Source: Fimiplasma intestinipullorum (GTDB taxonomy: Bacteria; Bacillota_I; Bacilli_A; Erysipelotrichales; Coprobacillaceae). Taken from it: a stretch of 19,607 bases of DNA. The stretch covers positions 1 through 19,607 of the forward strand of contig DVMJ01000104.1 in NCBI GenBank assembly GCA_018715065.1, in the 5' to 3' direction. The notes beneath the pieces were generated by a model. It ran no database searches. It was not told where the DNA came from and saw nothing but the letters and a program-made list of their open reading frames with translations. Of the stretch, positions 1 to 5,789 are shown in pieces (the stretch's first letter is position 1; the number at the start of each line of letters is the position of its first letter). The position numbers and the translations under genes are program-made.

Positions 1-20
1 TACAAACATCATTACAGAAT

Positions 21-90
21 AAAGAGAGCGCTTTGAACAGGTTAGCCGAAATCCTTGCTAACTAAGCGTTCTCTTTTCTGTACTCTTTTT
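21..90. terminator. Two-tier hairpin, probable terminator of an upstream gene
   Basis: Bases 21-33 pair with 64-76 (13 bp, one G-T wobble), and inside the loop GTTAGC (41-46) pairs with GCTAAC (57-62), giving a long stem with an internal loop. T-rich sequence follows on the + strand (74-77, 85-91). It could end transcription of a + strand gene lying before the window. A structured RNA or a cruciform regulatory site is also possible, since the outer arms recur at 147-180. Confidence 0.5.
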
Positions 91-142
91 TATCTAAGGT
101 TATTTACCTTCTTTATCGGTGAATAGTAACCAATTAATCTTT

Positions 143-180
143 TTTTAGCGCTTTCTTTACCACTCGTTTACAAAAGCGTT
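143..180. promoter_or_regulatory. Inverted repeat with a cre-like half, upstream of the CoA-binding protein gene
   Basis: AGCGCTTT (147-154) pairs with AAAGCGTT (173-180), 8 bp with one wobble. The same arms occur in the hairpin at 21-76. Bases 143-156 match 12 of 14 positions of the catabolite-responsive element consensus TGWAARCGYTWNCW as I recall it. The site lies about 55 bp upstream of the likely -10 at 208-213. CcpA binding is an inference only. Confidence 0.3.
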
Positions 181-204
181 TTGCTAGTTTCTTTGAAACA
201 TTCA

Positions 205-213
205 TGATAGAAT
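205..213 (+). promoter_or_regulatory. Extended -10 promoter for the CoA-binding protein gene
   Basis: TG-A-TAGAAT is an extended -10 (205-213), with no good -35 at the expected distance. The ribosome binding site AGGAGAG (221-227) and the ATG at 235 follow, so the untranslated leader would be about 15 nt. Confidence 0.45.
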
Positions 214-234
214 GAAACAAAGGAGAGTGAAAGC

Positions 235-618
235 ATGTTCGCAAACGATATTCTAAAAAACAATCAGACCTTTGCCGTTATCGGAGTCAGTCCGGATCCC
301 GAGAAATACAGTTATCGAATTTTCAAACGCCTGCTGAAAAATGGTTATCAAACCTATGGTATCAGTCCACGTTATGAAAACATTGATGGCATACCGATCT
401 ATCCGGATCTCTCTTCTGTGCCGGCCAAGATCGAAGTCGCTGTCTTTGTCGTCAACCCTAAGATTGGTGCCACTTATGTCACACAGTGTCAAGAAGCTGG
501 GGTTCAGTATCTCTGGATGCAGCCAGGAACCTATGATGATGCTTTGATAGACACGCTTTCCCAAAGTCAGATTCCTTACGTTTTAGACTGCATCCTGCAA
601 AGATGCCCGGAAAAGTGA
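235..618 (+). CDS. CoA-binding domain protein (YccU/YneT-like)
   Basis: This 127-residue protein consists of a single CoA-binding Rossmann fold of the CoA_binding_2 type. The N-terminal strand and loop (AVIGVSPDPEKYSYRIFK, about 14-31) is the nucleotide-binding turn, followed by a second strand (GYQTYGISPR) and the typical VFVVNP and LWMQPGTYDD segments. It is a small cytosolic protein; in succinyl-CoA synthetases a related domain binds CoA, but stand-alone members have no settled reaction. The length is typical, and the ATG at 235 follows AGGAGAG by 7 nt. It stands alone on the + strand: rpsD downstream has its own strong promoter beginning 28 bp after the stop. The family call is confident; the substrate and role are unknown. 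Confidence 0.88.
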   Translation: MFANDILKNNQTFAVIGVSPDPEKYSYRIFKRLLKNGYQTYGISPRYENIDGIPIYPDLSSVPAKIEVAVFVVNPKIGATYVTQCQEAGVQYLWMQPGTYDDALIDTLSQSQIPYVLDCILQRCPEK

Positions 619-646
619 AAAATACGCCTATAAATTAAAAAAAGTA

Positions 647-675
647 TTGACAGAAGCTATCCTTTTTATTAAAAT
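647..675 (+). promoter_or_regulatory. rpsD promoter (sigma-A type)
   Basis: TTGACA (647-652), a 17-bp spacer, and TAAAAT (670-675) form a near-consensus promoter. Transcription should start near 682, giving a leader of about 160 nt before rpsD. Confidence 0.85.
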
Positions 676-681
676 GTTGTA

Positions 682-840
682 GTGCAATTAATGAGCAGCT
701 CATGAAGTTCTGCCCCATGCGTTTATAACACTGTTTGCAAAGTATCTTGCTGCAATGAGAAATGCTTAATATAAACACACCGCAGATAATTCATGCCTGA
801 TGTCGTTTTTTGCTTAGGACAAAACGCATAAGGAGGAAAC
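682..840 (+). promoter_or_regulatory. rpsD leader, probable S4 autoregulatory RNA
   Basis: The leader is about 160 nt and carries no credible ORF. ATGCGTTT (717-724) is exactly complementary to AAACGCAT (822-829), which ends one base before the ribosome binding site AAGGAGG (830-836). The AAAACG at 821-826 can instead pair locally with CGTTTT (804-809). Further helices inside are TTGCA (735-739) with TGCAA (751-755) and CTCAT (699-703) with ATGAG (755-759). A long-range helix abutting the SD fits the pseudoknotted mRNA sites by which ribosomal protein S4 represses its own translation in Firmicutes. Assignment to a known Rfam leader class is inference; it was not searched. Confidence 0.6.
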
Positions 841-843
841 ACA

Positions 844-1443
844 ATGTCACGTTATACTGGTCCAGTATGGAAAGTGTCCAGACGTTTAGGCTTCTCAGTT
901 CTTGAGTCTGGCAAAGAATTAAACAGAAGAGCATATGCTCCAGGTCAGCATGGTCAAAAAAGAAAGAAAATGACTGAATACGGACTTCAGCTGGCTGAAA
1001 AACAGAAAGTTAGAAATATGTATGGTTTAAACGAAAAGCAATTCCACAACACTTTCGTTAAAGCATCTAAGATGGAAGGCGTTACGGGTTATAACTTCTT
1101 CTGTATGCTTGAATCCAGATTAGATAACATTACTTACCGTTTAGGTTTTGCGACAACTCGTCGTCAGGCTAGACAGTTAGTAAACCATGGTCATATCTTA
1201 CTGAATGGTAAAAAAGCCAATATCCCTTCAATGCAGGTTAAAGTTGGCGATGTGATTACTGTTAAGGAATCATCTAGAAACTTAAAAGTCATCAAAGAAG
1301 CTTTAGAAGCTGTTGTTCATGTACCTGGTTTCGTTGAAGTTGATCCTGAAAAATTAGAAGGTAAATACTTACGTTTACCTGAAAGATCAGAATTAAATCA
1401 GGAAATCAATGAACAGCTGATCGTCGAATTCTACAATCGTTAA
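844..1443 (+). CDS. rpsD: 30S ribosomal protein S4
   Basis: S4 is a primary 16S rRNA-binding protein that nucleates assembly of the 30S body, and in many bacteria it represses its own mRNA. The 199-residue protein starts MSRYTGPVWKVSRRLG and has no N-terminal zinc-binding cysteines, so it is the C-minus form. The S4 RNA-binding domain spans about 92-155 (LESRLDNITYRLGFATTRRQARQLVNHGHILLNGKKANIPS), and the C-terminal IVEFYNR ending is typical. The length is normal. The ATG at 844 lies 7 nt after AAGGAGG. The gene is monocistronic, with its own promoter, a long leader and a terminator 37 bp after the stop. No other ribosomal genes adjoin it, as is usual for rpsD in Bacilli. Confidence 0.98.
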   Translation: MSRYTGPVWKVSRRLGFSVLESGKELNRRAYAPGQHGQKRKKMTEYGLQLAEKQKVRNMYGLNEKQFHNTFVKASKMEGVTGYNFFCMLESRLDNITYRLGFATTRRQARQLVNHGHILLNGKKANIPSMQVKVGDVITVKESSRNLKVIKEALEAVVHVPGFVEVDPEKLEGKYLRLPERSELNQEINEQLIVEFYNR

Positions 1444-1479
1444 TCTATTCATTTACTTCATTTATTTACTCATGCACCT

Positions 1480-1502
1480 AAAAGCGCTTCGGCGCTTTTT
1501 TT
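1480..1502 (+). terminator. rpsD intrinsic terminator
   Basis: AAAAGCGC (1480-1487) and GCGCTTTT (1492-1499) close a TTCG tetraloop, and a T run continues to 1502. Confidence 0.93.
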
Positions 1503-1517
1503 CATTATACACCATAC

Positions 1518-1544
1518 AAAAAAACCGCAGCTTTAAGCTGCGGT
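1518..1544 (-). terminator. Terminator of the EEP-fold gene, containing its stop codon
   Basis: A 10-bp inverted repeat (1524-1533 with 1535-1544) is followed on the - strand by seven T (1518-1524). The TAA stop (1533-1535) of the gene lies in the apex, so the last codons form the 5' arm. Confidence 0.9.
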
Positions 1545-2360
1545 CTCACTTTTCTCAACAACAGGTACATCTAACTCTACCATAACTGCCATGTGGTCAG
1601 ATACTTTTTCCTCCTCACTCTGGAAATAACGTTCTGCCCGGATTGCCGGGTAACGATTATCATTGGTAAAGACATAATCCATACGCAATGAAGCAAAGTG
1701 AACGGTCGTAAATCCGCGCGGATTGATAAAAGTTTCATCATGCAGCCCGTCAGGTCTGGCCACAAGATACTGATCGATATATCCTGCATCAACGATCTGT
1801 GTATAACATTCCGTATCTACATCGTTGCCAAAATCACCTGCAATCACGCTAAAGGTCTCTGCATCCTGCTTGACCCACTCATCCAGTTTGACGAACTGTT
1901 CTTTAAAAGGCTCATACTCGTCATCTTTCCAGCCCAGCTGACAAGAAAAAATATTCATCTTGATTCCATGGTAATCAATGACGGCTTTAAGAATCTTACG
2001 GCTTTTAAAAGTGAATGTATCATGTGTATGACTAATGTATTGAGTCACGACTTCAAGCACCCGGTGTTTGGTCAGGATCGCAATCCCCTCTTCATAGATC
2101 TTAAACCCGTAATGGGATAAGTCCCAGGCAAAATGATAACTCTCATTTCCCAGTAGTTGATTGACCTCATCGCATATCAGTTTCACGGCATTATCCTGAC
2201 GAACATAGTTAGCCACCCGTGGTGCGTTAAAAGTCTGCGCAGCCTGACAAAAACAGACAACATCGATCGCTTCATCTACGATCTTCTGGGCAATCCGCTT
2301 GAACTTAGCTTCCTGTTGATCCTCCTGATAGGTATGTAAGTTTAAAGTCATAATTTTCAT
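1533..2360 (-). CDS. Endonuclease/exonuclease/phosphatase-fold protein with altered catalytic residues
   Basis: The 275-residue cytosolic protein has the EEP (DNase I/sphingomyelinase/MapP-like) fold: an N-terminal strand MKIMTLNLHTYQE with the conserved Asn7, an SRK segment near 120, GDF at 175-177, RMDYVFT, and a C-terminal SDH near 260. Three positions expected to be catalytic differ. The metal-binding Glu after the second strand is Gln39 (CFCQAAQ). The His of the usual HLGW motif is Gln141 (CQLGWKDDEYEPF). The Asn of GDFN is Gly178. Members of this branch include maltose-6'-phosphate phosphatases, but this copy may be inactive or changed in chemistry. An upstream TTG at 2375 is open in frame, but GGGGTGG sits 6 nt before the ATG at 2360, which I take as the start. 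It has its own promoter and terminator. Confidence 0.82.
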   Translation of the reverse strand: MKIMTLNLHTYQEDQQEAKFKRIAQKIVDEAIDVVCFCQAAQTFNAPRVANYVRQDNAVKLICDEVNQLLGNESYHFAWDLSHYGFKIYEEGIAILTKHRVLEVVTQYISHTHDTFTFKSRKILKAVIDYHGIKMNIFSCQLGWKDDEYEPFKEQFVKLDEWVKQDAETFSVIAGDFGNDVDTECYTQIVDAGYIDQYLVARPDGLHDETFINPRGFTTVHFASLRMDYVFTNDNRYPAIRAERYFQSEEEKVSDHMAVMVELDVPVVEKSETAA

Positions 2361-2394
2361 CTTCAACCACCCCAATCAAAATTTCTCTAATAAC

Positions 2395-2422
2395 ATTATA
2401 CTATGATTCTTTGAATTGCCAA
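2395..2422 (-). promoter_or_regulatory. Promoter of the EEP-fold gene
   Basis: On the - strand TTGGCA (2417-2422), a 16-bp spacer and TATAAT (2395-2400) precede the gene by about 35 bp. Confidence 0.78.
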
Positions 2423-2452
2423 GTAAAAGCCCCATGAAAATTTTGTCAAAAC

Positions 2453-3814
2453 TTATACTAATGCTTGTTTCTCCCATTTTCCGGAACGATAACGCCAGAC
2501 AAAGAAAACCGCTCTGACACACCAGTCTAAGATCATCGCTACCCATACGCCAAAGACGCCCATACCTAAGTACTGACCTAAGATGTAGCTGAAAACAATA
2601 CGACACACCCACATGGAGATCACGCTTGTCAGCATTGCGAATTTGACATCACCAGCAGCGCGGAAGACAGCTGGCAGCGCAAACGCAATTGGCCAAATAA
2701 CGATACAGGAAATACCATGGAACCACATTAACCTTTCTGTTTCACTGGCAGTAATATCAGAAAGATTATATGCCTTTAAAATAAGTGGCATCAATGCCCA
2801 GGTAACTAAGACCATTGCAACCATGCAAAGATAAGCAATCTTAATCAGTTTCCTAGTATAATAGCGCACCTGCTCAAAATCATTAGCTCCGATACAACGA
2901 GATACGACCGTCGTAATGGCTAGCGATATCGACATGCCGGGCAATACCTGAAACTGAGCAACGACATTGCCAACAGCATTGGCTGTGATTGCATAGGTAC
3001 CAAAGGTCGAAACCAGGCTTAAAACAATGATTTTTCCTAATTGGAACATGCTGTTCTCAAGTCCATTTGGAACCCCGATATAAAGAATCTTACGGATCAT
3101 CGTCCAATTAAACTTAAGCGAAAACCAATGTGTGATATGCAAAGGCAGATTTCTTTTTCTAAGCATGAAAACAATCAGCAGAGCTGCCACAACACGGGAT
3201 ATGAGCGTTGGGATCGCTACTCCCTCTGTACCAAAAGAAAAACCATAGATCAGGATTGCATTCCCACAAACATTGATTGCATTCATGATCATCGACACTT
3301 GCATAGATACCTTCGAATTTCCCATGGAACGAAAAATAGCCGCACCGGCATTATAGACCGCAATGAACGGAATAGATGCCGAGACAATCATCAGGTAAAT
3401 ATCCGCATGCGCTTTAACCTCCGGTGTGATCTGTCCAAAGACCACATTGAGGATCAAAGGCTTACAAATATAACAAACCGCCATGATCAGCATCGCCAAT
3501 ACGGCAACAAAATACACTAGCTGTTCACTAGCCTTACATCCTTCTTTATTGCGTTGCTGTCCTAGATACTGGCCGGCAACAACCGCACCACCGGTAGCCA
3601 GTGCCGCAAAAATATTGATCAATAAGACCATAATACTGTCTACCAGAGAAACGCCTGAAACAGCTGCCTCACCAACTCTGGAAACCATGATCGTATCCGC
3701 CATTCCCACCAGAACAGCTAAAAACTGTTCAATAATCAACGGAATGACTAGACTGGCCAAATCATGATTACTGAACAGATATGAATGATCTTGTGTCTTC
3801 GTATTCTCTCCCAT
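2453..3814 (-). CDS. MATE family efflux transporter
   Basis: The 453-residue polytopic membrane protein has about 12 hydrophobic segments in two similar halves, the usual architecture of cation-coupled multidrug and toxin extrusion (MATE) transporters. Family features near the N-terminus are the LVIPLIIEQFLAVLVGMADTIMVSRVGEAAVSGVSLVD stretch (first two helices) and GGAVVAGQYLGQQ; the second half repeats with GVPNGLENSMFQLGK. It probably exports organic cations or drugs using a Na+ or H+ gradient; the substrate cannot be read. The reading frame opens at 3853, but GAGGTG precedes the ATG at 3814, giving normal family length, so I use that start. TATAAT lies close upstream on the - strand without a good -35. 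I see no clear terminator before the EEP gene, so some read-through is possible. Confidence 0.93.
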   Translation of the reverse strand: MGENTKTQDHSYLFSNHDLASLVIPLIIEQFLAVLVGMADTIMVSRVGEAAVSGVSLVDSIMVLLINIFAALATGGAVVAGQYLGQQRNKEGCKASEQLVYFVAVLAMLIMAVCYICKPLILNVVFGQITPEVKAHADIYLMIVSASIPFIAVYNAGAAIFRSMGNSKVSMQVSMIMNAINVCGNAILIYGFSFGTEGVAIPTLISRVVAALLIVFMLRKRNLPLHITHWFSLKFNWTMIRKILYIGVPNGLENSMFQLGKIIVLSLVSTFGTYAITANAVGNVVAQFQVLPGMSISLAITTVVSRCIGANDFEQVRYYTRKLIKIAYLCMVAMVLVTWALMPLILKAYNLSDITASETERLMWFHGISCIVIWPIAFALPAVFRAAGDVKFAMLTSVISMWVCRIVFSYILGQYLGMGVFGVWVAMILDWCVRAVFFVWRYRSGKWEKQALV

Positions 3815-3901
3815 TTTTTTCACCTCAAGGCTAATTATAAGCGTTTCGTTCAATAAATACTAGAATAAATCATAAAAATGTTAAATTTAGATTAAATACG
3901 G

Positions 3902-3940
3902 AAAACAAAAATAGAAGTTGCTGATGCAACTTCTATTTTT
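3902..3940 (-). terminator. Terminator of the aldo/keto reductase gene, containing its stop codon
   Basis: A perfect 15-bp stem (3907-3921 with 3926-3940) has a 4-nt loop and T-rich sequence after it on the - strand. The TAG stop of the reductase (3933-3935) is inside the 5' arm. Confidence 0.9.
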
Positions 3941-5057
3941 CAAAATGAGCAGCAACTTCCTGTAGATGTTCGATAATCGGCAAATGCTGCGGGCAAACAG
4001 CTTCACATTGTCCACATCCGATACATTCGCTCGCCTTACCGAAGGTCTTGGTCAGATTGGCATAATACTCTCCCTGCGGCGTCCAGCCTTTTTCTTTTAT
4101 TTCCTGCATATCGGCGTTATAAAGCGAGAAATAACGTGGAATAGCAATACGCATTGGACAGCCATCCGTACAATAGGAACAGCCTGTACAAGGGATCACA
4201 ATATTAGCATTGATTGCCTCAACCGCCTTCTTGATGACTTCGTGTTCCTGATCAGTCAAAGGCTTAAAATCCATCATATAAGCGGTATTATCTAATAATT
4301 GTTCCATCGTTGTCATTCCGCTCAAGACCATCATGACATTATCCAGACCAGCCGCAAAACGAATAGCCCAGGATGGTACTGACATTTCCGGATCATAGGA
4401 CTTGAAGAGATTCTCGACTTCTTCAGGCACTTTCGCTAAAGTGCCACCTTTGACCGGTTCCATCACAATGACTGGCTTTCGATGTTTGGTTGCCACTTCA
4501 TAACACTTGCGCGACTGCACCCCAGCACTCTCCCAGTCCAGATAGTTGATCTGCAACTGAACAAATTCAAATTCCGGATGCTCGGTAAGTACCTTATCCA
4601 ATAATTCAGGACCATCGTGGAAAGAAAAGCCCATATGCTTGATCAGGCCTTTCTCTTTCTTCTCTTTGATCCAATTAAAGCAATCCAAAGATTCAAAGAT
4701 GTCTAAACTGTGTGTGTTGATATCATGTAATAAATAGTAATCAAAATAATCAACACCCGTCTTCCTTAACTGTTCGTTAAAGATACGGTCGCGATCTTCC
4801 AACGTCTTAATGAACCCTGAGTGCAATTTCGTCGCCAACGTGTAACTATCGCGAGGATGACGTTTCACCAATGCCTCACGAGCAGCATTTTCACTTTCAA
4901 AACCACAATACATCCAAGCCGTATCAAAATAAGTAAAACCTCTTTCTAAAAATGTATCGACCATCTGTTTAACCAGTTCAATATCGACCTTAGATGGATC
5001 ATCAGGATCCATAGAAGGTAATCGCATCAAACCAAAGCCTAATTTCTTTGCTGTCAT
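3933..5057 (-). CDS. Aldo/keto reductase with C-terminal 2x[4Fe-4S] domain
   Basis: The 374-residue protein is of the COG1453 type: an aldo/keto reductase TIM barrel (about 1-275) followed by a ferredoxin-like domain. The AKR tetrad is present as Asp45, Tyr50, Lys77 and His111. Two CX2CX2CX3C motifs follow at Cys290/293/296/300 and Cys345/348/351/355, each able to bind a 4Fe-4S cluster. It should reduce carbonyl compounds in the cytosol and may draw electrons through the clusters instead of only NAD(P)H; the substrate is unknown. The start at 5057 follows GAGGAGG by 6 nt. Its promoter has MerR-type geometry with a palindrome in a 19-bp spacer, suggesting induction by an electrophile, aldehyde or metal. 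A flavodoxin-fold reductase gene lies 71 bp upstream on the same strand. Confidence 0.93.
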   Translation of the reverse strand: MTAKKLGFGLMRLPSMDPDDPSKVDIELVKQMVDTFLERGFTYFDTAWMYCGFESENAAREALVKRHPRDSYTLATKLHSGFIKTLEDRDRIFNEQLRKTGVDYFDYYLLHDINTHSLDIFESLDCFNWIKEKKEKGLIKHMGFSFHDGPELLDKVLTEHPEFEFVQLQINYLDWESAGVQSRKCYEVATKHRKPVIVMEPVKGGTLAKVPEEVENLFKSYDPEMSVPSWAIRFAAGLDNVMMVLSGMTTMEQLLDNTAYMMDFKPLTDQEHEVIKKAVEAINANIVIPCTGCSYCTDGCPMRIAIPRYFSLYNADMQEIKEKGWTPQGEYYANLTKTFGKASECIGCGQCEAVCPQHLPIIEHLQEVAAHFEK

Positions 5058-5082
5058 ATTACTCCTCCTCTACTCATCTTAC

Positions 5083-5113
5083 ATTATACAGGCTGGAGTG
5101 CACTCCAAGGCAA
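5083..5113 (-). promoter_or_regulatory. MerR-type promoter with operator palindrome, for the Fe-S aldo/keto reductase
   Basis: On the - strand TTGCCT (5108-5113) and TATAAT (5083-5088) are separated by 19 bp, longer than the usual 17. The spacer contains the perfect 14-bp palindrome TGGAGTGCACTCCA (5094-5107). A long spacer carrying a dyad is the hallmark of promoters activated by MerR-family regulators, and the half-site resembles the CTTGGAGT boxes I recall for the AdhR/NmlR branch. No MerR gene is in the window. Confidence 0.7.
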
Positions 5114-5128
5114 GTCTTATTTTTATTT

Positions 5129-5707
5129 TTATTCAATACGAAAGCCGAAATCATACGCTCGCTCCAAATGTCCGGTCTTATCGATTCCCGGCTTGCCATC
5201 AGTGGCGCCGCATCCGCCAGCCAGCAGCATTCCACGATCATGCATCCCGATGTAGTTGATCAGAGCAAACCGATAATAAGAAACGGCTTGTTCAAAAGTC
5301 CAGAAATAATCATCCGCAGAAGTCATCAGTAAGACACATTCTTTTGGCGGATAGGCTTCATAACGTCCTAGCGGTGGATCGGCATCTTCTTTAGCCAGGC
5401 TGTAGAAACGTTCAATCAAGGCTTTCATGCGTGCTGAGATGGTCCAAAAATACAGCGGAGAAGCAAAGGCAATCAGATCGGCTTGAGCAATCAGGGCAGC
5501 GACCTGATCAAAATCGTCCTTCTGAACACAGGGTTTGCCAAAACGACAGGCATTACATCCTAGACAGCCATTGACCTGATATTGCATCAATGAGATCAAT
5601 TTCACTTCATGTCCTGCGTCTCTGGCTCCTTTGCAAAAAGCCTCTGCCAATTGACGGGTATTTCCCATAGGCCGTCCGCCAGTTAAGATAACTAAGATCC
5701 GTTTCAT
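5129..5707 (-). CDS. Flavodoxin-fold NAD(P)H-dependent oxidoreductase
   Basis: This 192-residue protein has the FMN-binding flavodoxin fold of the NADPH-dependent FMN reductase/iron-sulfur flavoprotein group. The phosphate loop is TGGRPMGNTRQLAEAF (about 8-23). A cysteine cluster GCLGCNACRFGKPC (about 47-60) is followed by DDF, and the flavin-contacting segment is FASPLYFWTISARMKALIERF. It probably transfers hydride from NAD(P)H to FMN and then to quinones, nitro compounds or metals. The cysteine spacing is of the compact type, so a bound cluster is uncertain. The ATG at 5707 is preceded by an in-frame TTG; GGTGAT lies near it and AAAGGAG farther up. It lies upstream of, and co-directional with, the Fe-S aldo/keto reductase, though the latter has its own promoter. 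No clear terminator separates them. Confidence 0.87.
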   Translation of the reverse strand: MKRILVILTGGRPMGNTRQLAEAFCKGARDAGHEVKLISLMQYQVNGCLGCNACRFGKPCVQKDDFDQVAALIAQADLIAFASPLYFWTISARMKALIERFYSLAKEDADPPLGRYEAYPPKECVLLMTSADDYFWTFEQAVSYYRFALINYIGMHDRGMLLAGGCGATDGKPGIDKTGHLERAYDFGFRIE

Positions 5708-5765
5708 CAAATAATCACCATTCTCCTTTCTCTAAAAGAATGCCAGAGAGGCAATTTTTTCTCTC

Positions 5766-5789
5766 AAAAAAGGCGTCCAAAGACGCCTT
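5766..5789 (-). terminator. leuS terminator overlapping its stop codon
   Basis: AAGGCGTC (5770-5777) and GACGCCTT (5782-5789) close a CAAA loop, and a T run follows on the - strand. The leuS TAA (5788-5790) is at the base of the stem. Confidence 0.93.

Noticed and set aside
691..703. ATGAGCAGCTCAT palindrome in the rpsD leader as an operator
   Set aside because: It is short and its centre cannot form a hairpin loop; its right half is better used in an RNA helix with 755-759.
5734..5765. Promoter for the flavodoxin-fold gene just after leuS (TTGCCT at - strand)
   Set aside because: No acceptable -10 lies at 16-18 bp; the gene's promoter remains unassigned.
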